From: Tautonia sp040717455
GTDB taxonomy: Bacteria > Planctomycetota > Planctomycetia > Isosphaerales > Isosphaeraceae
NCBI RefSeq assembly: GCF_040717455.1
Contig: NZ_JBFEFH010000018.1
Location: forward strand, 62,001 to 126,000
Direction: 5' to 3'
DNA: 64,000 nt
Position 1 is the first letter of the stretch, and the number at the start of each line of letters is the position of its first letter. Both the position numbers and the translations under genes were made by a program. The notes below the pieces were generated by a model that was given only the letters and a program-made list of their open reading frames with translations, made no database searches and was not told the DNA's origin. This document shows, piece by piece, positions 34,206 to 42,207 of this stretch.

Positions 34206-36830
34206 TCAGCCGGTGATCTTGATGTCAAGCACGACGAACTTGCGGGCGCCGGTCAGGCGATCGTAGAAGCTGTACGCCGCGGAGAAGTACCGGCCATCGG
34301 GCCGCGTCTCGAAGACTCGCAGGGGACCGTTGCGGAACTCGACCGAGATCGGGTACTCACCGAGGCTGTCGGCGACGTTGCCCCTGAACGTGAAGGTATT
34401 GGAGGGCCGGGAGATGGCCAGCGGCACGGTCGGGGTGAGTGTCAGCCCGGTCGTCCCACGGGGCTCGAGCCTGTCGATCAATACGAGGCGAGACGGATCG
34501 TCGATATTGACTTCGTTCTCCAGCGTCCGCTTCCCGGCCACGTGGACGGGCTGTGTGTCGCTCAGGATGCCGTTCGAGAAGCCGCGAATCTCGACGTTTT
34601 CCGCGTAGACGGGCGTGGCGACCTTGACGTCGACCTTCAGTCCGACGCTCCCGCCCCATCGCTTGACGGGGACGGTATTCACCAGTCGGATATCCCGGAG
34701 CGTGAGGTTCCGGGTATAGGAGAGGTCCATGCCGACGGCGACGTTCCAGGCCGTGAAGCCTTCGATCATGTTCCGGGCGTTATGCCGGACTTCCCCCGCC
34801 CTGCCCATCACGTCGAGCACCCATAAGCCCGTGTTGGAGGCGGAGGCCGTGTTGTTCCGAAACTGGGTGATCGGGATGTGTGGTGCCGGGATCATGCCAC
34901 TGCCGTACGCGCTGGCAAGGTAAGGGTCTTGCAGCCGATCGGCCGGGATACTCAGGGTCGGACGACCCGACCGGACGCCGAAGGAAAAGCCGGCGAACCG
35001 CTGGCCGGAGGCGAAATTGTCCGTGACCTCGACGTTCGTCCCCTGAAACCAGAACCCGTGGCCCGCATGGCCGAAGTCGTGGATGCCCACCCGGGATTTC
35101 TCCCGGGCACCGCCGTCAGTGCCCGGAGGGCCCCCGATCGACTTGATCGCGAGATTGCGTCGGAACGCCCCGATCTCGTCACCGTCCTCCGTGACGAACG
35201 CCGCGCCCGTCACGTTGTACGCGAAGTTATCTTCCATCACGACGTGACTGCTGTGGTTGACATACCCCCAGCCGGGGCTGTGAGCCAAGGCGTTGCCGAA
35301 CAGGCGACCGGGCTCGGCCATCGGGTCGTGGGCATAGTGATGGAAGTGGACTGCGTAGCGTCCCCTGGGGTTATCCCCCGTGCCGGGCACCAGGCTCCCG
35401 CTCGAATCGAGGGTGGGGTCCGTCACGTCGATCCGCTTGTCAGTCCTGCCGAGCGTATCGAACGAGGCGTAGCCCACGCTCACAGGGCTGCGGCCCATAA
35501 ACATGATGTGCCCGCGGCTGTCGATCTCGCCGCTCTCAGAGGTGAAAATGACGTTCCGGGTCATGTTGGCCACCTGGATGGGGGTCGCCTCACTGCCCGG
35601 CAGGTGGTCGTATCGGAGGGGATCGATATAGACGAGCCCCCCCTTGATCTCCCGGATGGTCCGCTCCTCCTCCTGGCCGAACTGGTTGCCGGCGATGACC
35701 AACCGATCGCCGGCTTTCCAGTTCTCGGGGACGCTTGACAGGGCGAGCATCGTGTCTCCCCGGAAGGCGGGCGCCCCGAGGCTCAGGTACGGGGTCGTGG
35801 TCGCGCCGTGGACCTTGACCGTGCCGTGCGAAACAAGGCCGCGGCCGATGAACATCGGGTCGAGTCCCGGGTCGATCGGGCCGTAGTTCGCGAAGGCGAT
35901 CGTCGCCGAGACATCCGACGCGACCGGATTGTCCTCCGTGCCGATCTCGAGGGTCCCGGTCCGGGCGACGGTCAGCGTATCCACGATGAGCCTGGTCGTT
36001 TGGTCGGTGGCGAATTGCAGCTTCCCTTCCACGACCAGACGCTTAATCGCGTGGCACGCGACGGAATCGTAGGTGACGGTCACGCCCTGCGGGATGGTGA
36101 CGTCGTCCGTGTCCCCCGGGACGGCACCATCGCGCCAGGTCTTCGGGTCGGACCAGGCACCGTCGCTAACCGCCAGGCGATGTGAGGCGTGGTCGACTGG
36201 ATGACAATGGCCGTGTTCCCCTCCGAGGCCCTCTCCCTCGCAGTGAGCCTGCGGGTCCGTCTGTTGACTCGATACGCGTAGGGTGCTCGCTTCCGACAGG
36301 CGGGCACCGGCCCAGGCGGCGGAGTCTTTGAAGCGGCCATCGCCCGCGTCGGTAACGATCATCTCCAGGAGATGCTTGCCCGTGACATCGACGCTGATTG
36401 ACTTCGTCGTCGACCCGCCCGTCATCGTTCCGGAGTCGAAGAGCTTTTCGTCGTCGGCCCAGATCTCGAAGGTCACCGAGCCGCGGTTACCGACCGCGTC
36501 GTCGACGCCCATGTCGGTGGTGAAGCGACTGAAGCGGCCGTCGAGCCCCAACTCGATCCGCGATGGGGCGGCCACGCCGAGCCCCTTCGCGTATTCGCTG
36601 CCATCGAGCGTGATCGGACTGCCGTCGACGGCCGTGTCCCGCTTGACCGACCCACTGGCATTGGTCGCCGAGATAAAGGGAAGGCTACTGACATACAGCT
36701 CGGCGGGGGGAGACGGATCGGCATGCGCGAGGTCGCCACATGTCAGGATTTTTGCATCAAGGCAATCGATGTTGGGCCTGAGCTTGCGGGCGGGCCTCGA
36801 CTTCGGAAGCACAGACGATTTGGGGGTCAT
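34206..36830 (-). CDS. Secreted NPCBM and G8 domain protein with parallel beta-helix (CEMIP/TMEM2-like)
   Basis: The protein is 874 aa from the ATG at 36830; an ATG at 36896 is an alternative. The N-terminus, KLRPNIDCLDAKIL, resembles the planctomycete RPxxExLExRxL surface-export motif. Residues about 45-185 form an NPCBM carbohydrate-binding module (LDGSEYAKGLGVAAPSRIEL, MGVDDAVG). Residues about 221-345 form a G8 domain (GAWSDPKTWRDGAVPGDTDD, IPQGVTVTYD). A right-handed beta-helix follows, with GRYAVHFHHYAHDP and GWGYVNHSSHVVMEDN, sequences shared with CEMIP/TMEM2 hyaluronan-degrading proteins. Base composition is visibly lower in G+C than in neighbouring genes. It lies between two broken IS630 copies, so transfer is likely. 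A glycosaminoglycan- or polysaccharide-acting role is inferred, not shown. Confidence 0.82.
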   Translation of the reverse strand: MTPKSSVLPKSRPARKLRPNIDCLDAKILTCGDLAHADPSPPAELYVSSLPFISATNASGSVKRDTAVDGSPITLDGSEYAKGLGVAAPSRIELGLDGRFSRFTTDMGVDDAVGNRGSVTFEIWADDEKLFDSGTMTGGSTTKSISVDVTGKHLLEMIVTDAGDGRFKDSAAWAGARLSEASTLRVSSQQTDPQAHCEGEGLGGEHGHCHPVDHASHRLAVSDGAWSDPKTWRDGAVPGDTDDVTIPQGVTVTYDSVACHAIKRLVVEGKLQFATDQTTRLIVDTLTVARTGTLEIGTEDNPVASDVSATIAFANYGPIDPGLDPMFIGRGLVSHGTVKVHGATTTPYLSLGAPAFRGDTMLALSSVPENWKAGDRLVIAGNQFGQEEERTIREIKGGLVYIDPLRYDHLPGSEATPIQVANMTRNVIFTSESGEIDSRGHIMFMGRSPVSVGYASFDTLGRTDKRIDVTDPTLDSSGSLVPGTGDNPRGRYAVHFHHYAHDPMAEPGRLFGNALAHSPGWGYVNHSSHVVMEDNFAYNVTGAAFVTEDGDEIGAFRRNLAIKSIGGPPGTDGGAREKSRVGIHDFGHAGHGFWFQGTNVEVTDNFASGQRFAGFSFGVRSGRPTLSIPADRLQDPYLASAYGSGMIPAPHIPITQFRNNTASASNTGLWVLDVMGRAGEVRHNARNMIEGFTAWNVAVGMDLSYTRNLTLRDIRLVNTVPVKRWGGSVGLKVDVKVATPVYAENVEIRGFSNGILSDTQPVHVAGKRTLENEVNIDDPSRLVLIDRLEPRGTTGLTLTPTVPLAISRPSNTFTFRGNVADSLGEYPISVEFRNGPLRVFETRPDGRYFSAAYSFYDRLTGARKFVVLDIKITG

Positions 36831-37058
36831 GGAGCAGGGCTCGAGGTCCACGGTGTGCGCTCCTCTGGCGGGTTGTCGGTGATTCGATGTAGGCATGTCG
36901 CCAGATCGATAGATCACGCCCCACCAGTTGTCAATTCCGGGTGCCGTTCCGATCGCACTTTGCCAGAACTGATGCCGGATCCACCGGATCACGAGAGCGG
37001 TTCACTCTGAAACGTAGCGGCCATCGTTGCGAACCTCGGGCCGAGGAGGGCGCGGAGG

Positions 37059-37700
37059 ATGACTGCGTACTCGATGGACCTGCGGGAGCGGGTCATCGCC
37101 GCCCGCGACGAGGGCGATGAGACCCGCCCCGAGATCGCCGAGCGGTTCCGTGCCAGTTCGCCGCGGCCGTCGACCCCTCGGGGCAGGTGTTCCTTGACGA
37201 GACCGGCGCGGCGACGGCGATGGCCCGCCGCGATGGCCGCGCCCCGCGGGGCGAACGCGTCGACGCGGCGGTGCCGCAGGGCCATCGGGAGGCCGGTGAC
37301 GCTGACCGCCGCGGTGCGGCTCGACGGCGTCGCCGGCCGCCTGGCCTTCGACGGGGCCACCGACGGGGCGCCGTTCGAGGCGTAGGTGGAGCGGTGCCTG
37401 GCGCCCGCCCTGCGGCCCGGCGACATCGAGGTGATGGACGACGTGGGGCCCACGAGGGGGCCGAGGTCGAGCGGCCGATCGGTGCAGTTCGGGGCCGAGG
37501 TGCGCCTCCTGCCGGCCTACAGCCCGGACCACAACCCGATCGAGGGGATGTCCGGCAAGCTCAAGGAGTTCCTGCGATCCGCCGCGGCGCGGACCGTGGC
37601 CACCCCGATCGATGCGATGGGCGAGGCCCTGCGATCGGTCACGCCCGACGACGGCCGCGGCTGGTGCGGTCATCGTGGATACCGCTACGCTCAAGAGTGA
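37059..37700 (+). pseudogene. Broken IS630-type transposase, copy 2
   Basis: The N-terminus, SMDLRERVIAARDEGDETR, is the helix-turn-helix entry of an IS630 transposase. The reading then jumps, with an internal deletion and frame changes, to the catalytic QVFLDETGA near 37180 and RLDGVAGRLAFDGAT near 37330. A stop at 37383 follows. The last part, in a third stretch, has VRLLPAYSPDHNPIEGMSGKLKEFL near 37505, the conserved terminal DDE box. All catalytic segments are present but split, so the gene is dead. It is inverted relative to copy 1. Confidence 0.82.
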
Positions 37701-38058
37701 ACCGCTCCAGCACCTTGCATCTGGCCCTCGGGACGGGCAATCATTGAGATGGGGTCTCAGTCTCACTCTGGAGGGCTCCGGGCGATCGACGATCGGGGCG
37801 GTGGCCGCAGCCGCTCCCCCGATGCTGTCGACGGCATGGTCATGCGGGGCGTCCGGAGGGGCCGGCAGCCAGGTCGCGAGCGATCCCCCCTCGGCGCCAG
37901 GGGAGGGCCTTGACGGTCGACCGGACAATTCGACGGGCCGAGTCCCCGGCCGCCGCCCGAGGGCCGGCGGCGGGGTCTCGATCGGTTCGGGCGGCGGCGC
38001 CCGAGATGCGAGCGGCGGGACGTTCGGCCCGGCCCCAGCGCACGTCGAGGGTCCTCGG
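37701..38058. other. Region between transposase remnant and kinase gene
   Basis: About 360 bp. The frame of the downstream kinase is open through it, but the translation is low-complexity Gly/Pro/Arg with no family match, so it was left out of the gene. The promoter of the two-component operon is expected here but was not identified. Confidence 0.4.
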
Positions 38059-39441
38059 TTGCGTCAGTCCATACAGAGTCAGATACTGATCCCGCTCGTC
38101 GTCATCCAGGCCGCGGCGACGTGCGCAACGACGCTGGCCACCGCGGCCCTCGCGGCGGGGCGGAGCGAGCGCCAGATCATCGACCGCCTGGAAGGCGTCG
38201 TCGGGGCCCTCGGGCGGGCGAACTTCCCCTATACCGAGGGCGTCCTCGCCCGGATGAAGGGCCTCTCCGGGGCGGAGTTCGTCGCCTATTCGGCCGATGG
38301 CCGGGCCGCGGCGACGAGCCTCTCGGCCCTCGACGGGGCGCCCCCGCCGCTGCACGAGATCGCCCGGACGGCCCGGCTCGACTCGCTCGGCGCCTCGCCG
38401 ACGGCGCTCCTGGGGGGCATCCGCTACTTCGCGGTGGCGCTCCCGGCCTCGGGGCAGCCGAGGGCCGAGTCGCTGCTGGTCCTCTATCCCGAGACGAGCT
38501 GGAGGCAGGCCAGGTGGGAGGCCGCGACGCCGCCGCTGCTGCTCGGGGGCGGGGCCCTGGCGCTGATGGTGGCGGTCTCGGGTTGGATCGCCCACCGCAT
38601 CAGCGGCCGGATCCGGGGCGTCGAGCGTCGGGTCGCCCTCATCGCCGAGGGCGACTTCGAGCGGCTCGACCCGGGCGAGGCGCAGGACGAGGTCGGCGAC
38701 CTTGAGCGCTCGATCGACGCGATGTGCCTCCAGTTGTCGGACATGAGGCGGGCCATCCGGCAGTCCGAGCGGGCCCGCCTGATGGCCCAGCTCGGGGCGG
38801 GCCTCGCCCACCAGTTGCGGAACGCGCTGACCGGGGCCCGGATGAGCGTCCAGCTCCACGCGAGGCGCTGCGCCGGCCCGGCGGACGACCGCAGCCTCGA
38901 CGTCGCCCTGAAGCAGCTCGCCATGACCGAGGAGCAGGTCAAGGGGCTCCTCTCGCTCGGCCGGGTCGAGGACCGCCCGCCCTCGGCGTGCGACCTCGGG
39001 AGGTTGCTCGGCGAGGTCGCGCTGCTCGTCGGCCCCGCGGGCGAACACGCGAAGGTGGCCGTCGAGGTCCGGGTCGATGGGGGGCCGCTCGGGGTGCTGG
39101 CCGAGGAGTCGTCGCTCCGGGCCGCCGCCCTGAACCTGGCCCTGAATGCGATCGAGGCCGCCGGCCGAGGCGGGATGGTGCGGTTGGAGGCGGGCCGGCG
39201 CGACGGGATGGCGGTCATCGAGGTCTCCGACACCGGGCCGGGGCCGCCGCCGGACCTCGCGGGGTCCCTCTTCGAGCCCTTCGCGACGAGCAAGCCGGAG
39301 GGGGTCGGCCTCGGGCTCGCGCTGGCCCGCCACGTCGCCGAGCGTTACCAGGGTACACTCTCCTGGGGCCGGGTCGGCCGCGAGACCCGCTTCAGACTGG
39401 CACTGCCCCGATACGGGGACTCCGCGAGGGATGACGCATGA
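38059..39441 (+). CDS. Sensor histidine kinase (HAMP-HisKA-HATPase), partner of NtrC-type regulator
   Basis: The chosen start is TTG 38059 (QSIQSQILIPLVVIQAAAT), giving 460 aa; an ATG at 37822 or a GTG at 37801 would add unstructured sequence. Membrane helix 1 (residues 8-28), an extracytoplasmic sensor domain and helix 2 (about 175-195) lead to a HAMP linker (SGRIRGVERRVALIAEG). HisKA holds the acceptor in GAGLAHQLRNALTGAR near 250. HATPase_c has LNLALNAIEAA, DTGPGPP and GVGLGLALARHV. It overlaps the regulator gene by four bases (ATGA), so the pair is translationally coupled. The signal is unknown. Confidence 0.9.
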   Translation: MRQSIQSQILIPLVVIQAAATCATTLATAALAAGRSERQIIDRLEGVVGALGRANFPYTEGVLARMKGLSGAEFVAYSADGRAAATSLSALDGAPPPLHEIARTARLDSLGASPTALLGGIRYFAVALPASGQPRAESLLVLYPETSWRQARWEAATPPLLLGGGALALMVAVSGWIAHRISGRIRGVERRVALIAEGDFERLDPGEAQDEVGDLERSIDAMCLQLSDMRRAIRQSERARLMAQLGAGLAHQLRNALTGARMSVQLHARRCAGPADDRSLDVALKQLAMTEEQVKGLLSLGRVEDRPPSACDLGRLLGEVALLVGPAGEHAKVAVEVRVDGGPLGVLAEESSLRAAALNLALNAIEAAGRGGMVRLEAGRRDGMAVIEVSDTGPGPPPDLAGSLFEPFATSKPEGVGLGLALARHVAERYQGTLSWGRVGRETRFRLALPRYGDSARDDA

Positions 39442-40844
39442 GCCGGATCCTGATCGTCGACGACGAGGCGAGCATCTGCTTCGCGTTCCGCGAGTTCCTC
39501 GCCGACGAGGGGCACCGCGTCGACGTCGCCGCATCGGCCGAGGAGGGCCTCAGGCTCGCCGAGGACGGACCGCCCGATGCCGTCGTGCTCGACGTCCGCC
39601 TGCCCGGGATCGACGGCCTGGAGGCCCTCGCGGAGTTCCGGAGGCGCATCGGCCCGGTGCCGGTCGTGATCATCACCGCGTTCGGCGACCTCGACACCGC
39701 CGTCCGGTCGATGGAGGGCGGGGCCTTCGAGTACCTGGTCAAGCCGTTCGACCTGGACCGGGCCGCGGACGTCGTCCGGCGGGCCCTGGAGTTGCCTCGG
39801 GCCGACGGGAGGCCCGCCGGGGCGGAGGCCCCCGGCGACGCCGAGGCGCTCATCGGCACGTCGCCCGCGATGCAGGATCTCTTCAGGAGCATCGCCCTGG
39901 TCGCCCCGACGGAGGTGCCGGTCCTGATCACGGGGGAGAGCGGGACGGGCAAGGAGCTGGTCGCGCGGGCCATCCACCGGCACAGCCCCCGGCGGGCCGG
40001 CCCCTTCCTCCCGATCTGCCTGGCGGCGCTGAGCCCGGGCCTGGTGGAGCGGGAGCTGTTCGGCCACCTGAAGGGGTCGTTCACCGGCGCCGACCACGAC
40101 CGCAAGGGGCTGCTGGAACTGGGCTCGGGCGGGACGGTCCTGCTGGACGAGATCGGCGACGTGCCGATGGACCTCCAGGTGAAGCTGCTGCGGGCGATCG
40201 AGCATCGCGAGGTGACGCCCGTCGGCGACGCTCGGCCCCGGTCGACGGACCTCCGGGTGATCGCCGCGACGAACCGCCCGCTCGGCGAGCTCATGGCGGC
40301 CGGCCGGTTCCGCGAGGACCTGTTCTTCCGCCTGAGCGTCTTCCACCTGCACCTGCCGCCGCTCCGCGAGCGTCGGGGGGACATCCCGTCCCTGGCCGGG
40401 CATTTCCTCGGGATGTCCCGGGTCTCGGGCGCCGCCGATCTCCGCTTCACCGGGGAGGCCCTGGACGAGCTGCGCTCGCGCCCCTGGGCCGGGAACATCC
40501 GCGAGCTGCGCAACGCGGTCGAGCACGCGGCGATCGTCTCGCGGGGCCAGCCGATCCGGCCGGAGCACCTCCCGTCGCCTTCCGGCGGCCCGGGGCGGGC
40601 GTCGACCCCGGCGGCGGGAGCGATCGAGCCGCTGCTCGCCGAATGGGCCGGCCAGCAGGCGGCCCGGCTCCTCGACGAGCCGGGCGAGTCGGCCCTCTAC
40701 GAGCGGCTCCTGGAGCTGGCCGAGCCCCCCGTGCTCCGGGCCGTCCTGGGGGCGTGCCGGGGCAACCGGGCCCGGGCCGCCCAGGTACTCGGTATCCACC
40801 GGGCGACGCTCCGCCAGAAGCTCAACAAGTATGACGTGTCGTAG
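39438..40844 (+). CDS. Sigma54-dependent NtrC-family response regulator
   Basis: The 468-aa activator has a receiver (ILIVDDEASI, phospho-Asp in VVLDVRLPGIDG, KPFD). It is followed by the AAA+ sigma54-interaction domain with Walker A GESGTGKE near residue 175, Walker B GGTVLLDEIGD and arginine fingers in RFREDLFFRLSVF. The sigma54-contact loop reads GSFTGA instead of GAFTGA, keeping the essential Phe and Thr. The C-terminus is a Fis-type HTH (ACRGNRARAAQVLGIHRATL). It activates sigma54 promoters on phosphorylation by the overlapping upstream kinase. No -24/-12 promoter was found in the 565-bp gap downstream. Confidence 0.95.
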   Translation: MSRILIVDDEASICFAFREFLADEGHRVDVAASAEEGLRLAEDGPPDAVVLDVRLPGIDGLEALAEFRRRIGPVPVVIITAFGDLDTAVRSMEGGAFEYLVKPFDLDRAADVVRRALELPRADGRPAGAEAPGDAEALIGTSPAMQDLFRSIALVAPTEVPVLITGESGTGKELVARAIHRHSPRRAGPFLPICLAALSPGLVERELFGHLKGSFTGADHDRKGLLELGSGGTVLLDEIGDVPMDLQVKLLRAIEHREVTPVGDARPRSTDLRVIAATNRPLGELMAAGRFREDLFFRLSVFHLHLPPLRERRGDIPSLAGHFLGMSRVSGAADLRFTGEALDELRSRPWAGNIRELRNAVEHAAIVSRGQPIRPEHLPSPSGGPGRASTPAAGAIEPLLAEWAGQQAARLLDEPGESALYERLLELAEPPVLRAVLGACRGNRARAAQVLGIHRATLRQKLNKYDVS

Positions 40845-41409
40845 GCCGGGATGACGTTCGGGCGCGTAGCCCCCCGGCGGGCCGGGCTGGCCGGGTCGGT
40901 CATGGCGGGGGAGTCGTACCGGCCAGGGGCGGCCGGGGGGCGACGAAATTTCCGCCGCTCCCGGCGTCGAAATGTCCGCGGGATACCGGCGAGGGGCGTC
41001 GGAGGGCGGGGCGGGCCCCCGATCCGCTGAGAGTCGGGATGGACTGAGGCCGACCCGCGTCAGCGGCGACGGGCGGGCGGCCCCTCGGCCGTGGAAGCCT
41101 CGACGTCATCTGGGGTTGTGCCGAATCTTCGGCTGGTCGTCGTCCGGCCGACCGCCGGACTCCGGCCGACCGTGGCTCGTCGGGCCGGATCGAGATCGAC
41201 GTCGTGAGGGCGGGTGCTCGACGCCGACCGCCCCGACGGCCCGCCGTGTGCAAAGGTCGGACGCCTCCCGCAGAGCAGGCCTCGTCCCATGCGCCGGCAT
41301 GTCCTGGCGCCCCGATGGGGCCCCGACGCCGTCGGGCGGCCGGTCCCCGCCCCGGCGGCGGCCTCCCGGGCCCGGGGGTCCGGGTCCGGTCCCGAGAGAA
41401 GGAGCATCC
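40845..41409. other. Gene-free gap before ABC transporter operon
   Basis: About 565 bp with no supported gene. Open frames on both strands are low-complexity. A TGGCAC-N5-TTGC sigma54 element was searched for by eye and not seen. Confidence 0.45.
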
Positions 41410-42207
41410 GTGAGCGAAGCGACAGAGACGGAAAGGTCGGCCTTGCCCCTGGTCGCGGAGGGCCTGACCAAGCGATTTCGCCAGGGGACATCGACGGTCG
41501 AGGCCCTGAAGGGGGCCTCGCTGGCGGTCGGGCCGGGTGAATTCCTGGCGGTGATGGGGGCCAGCGGCTCGGGCAAGAGCACCCTGCTGCACCTGATGGC
41601 CGGCCTCGCCCCGCCGGACGAAGGGAGCGTGACCATCCGGGGGACCGACCTCTCGGCCCTCTCCGACCGCGCATTGACCCTCTTCCGCAGGAGGAACATC
41701 GGCCTCGTCTTCCAGGCGTTCAACCTGATCCCCGCCCTGACGGCCGAGGAGAACATCACCCTGCCCGTCGTCGCCGACGGCCGGGACGATTCCGAGGTCG
41801 CCGATCGGCTGGAATCGCTCCTGGCCCGCCTCGGCATCGCCGGGCGTCGCCGCCACCGGCCCGACGCCCTGAGCGGGGGGGAGCAGCAGCGCGTGGCGAT
41901 CGCCCGGGCCCTGATCGCCGACCCGGCCGTGGTCCTGGCCGACGAGCCGACCGGGAGCCTCGACTCGGCCACCGGCCAGGAGATCTGCCGCCTCCTGCAG
42001 GAGCTCTGCAACGAGCAGCGCCGCACGATCGTCGTCGTGACGCACGAGCCGACCGTGGCCGCCTGGGCGGGCCGGGTCGCGGTGGTCAAAGACGGCCGCA
42101 TCCTCTCCGAGTTCGCCACCTCCGGGTTCCGCGACTCCCACGCGCTGGCGGCGCATTATCAGGACATCGTCAGCGTCTCGGCGGCGGCCGAGGGGGTGGC
42201 GTCGTGA
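41410..42207 (+). CDS. ABC transporter ATP-binding protein (MacB/LolD type)
   Basis: The 265-aa ATPase starts at GTG 41410, preceded by GGAG at 41401-41404. Walker A is GASGSGKST near residue 56, the Q-loop lies in NIGLVFQAFNLIPALT, the signature is LSGGEQQRV near 155, and Walker B is AVVLADEPTGSLD; the H-loop is VVTHEP. The Q-loop FQxFNLIP sequence is typical of the MacB/LolD/FtsE exporter class, which moves lipoproteins, peptides or drugs outward. The following permease gene overlaps it by four bases (GTGA). Confidence 0.95.
   Translation: MSEATETERSALPLVAEGLTKRFRQGTSTVEALKGASLAVGPGEFLAVMGASGSGKSTLLHLMAGLAPPDEGSVTIRGTDLSALSDRALTLFRRRNIGLVFQAFNLIPALTAEENITLPVVADGRDDSEVADRLESLLARLGIAGRRRHRPDALSGGEQQRVAIARALIADPAVVLADEPTGSLDSATGQEICRLLQELCNEQRRTIVVVTHEPTVAAWAGRVAVVKDGRILSEFATSGFRDSHALAAHYQDIVSVSAAAEGVAS

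Noticed and set aside
33425..37700. Functional composite transposon
   Set aside because: Both transposase copies are broken by frameshifts and deletions, and no terminal repeats or target duplication could be confirmed, so the segment is at most a relic.
40845..41409. Sigma54 promoter downstream of the NtrC-type regulator
   Set aside because: Visual search found no TGGCAC-N5-TTGC arrangement in this gap.
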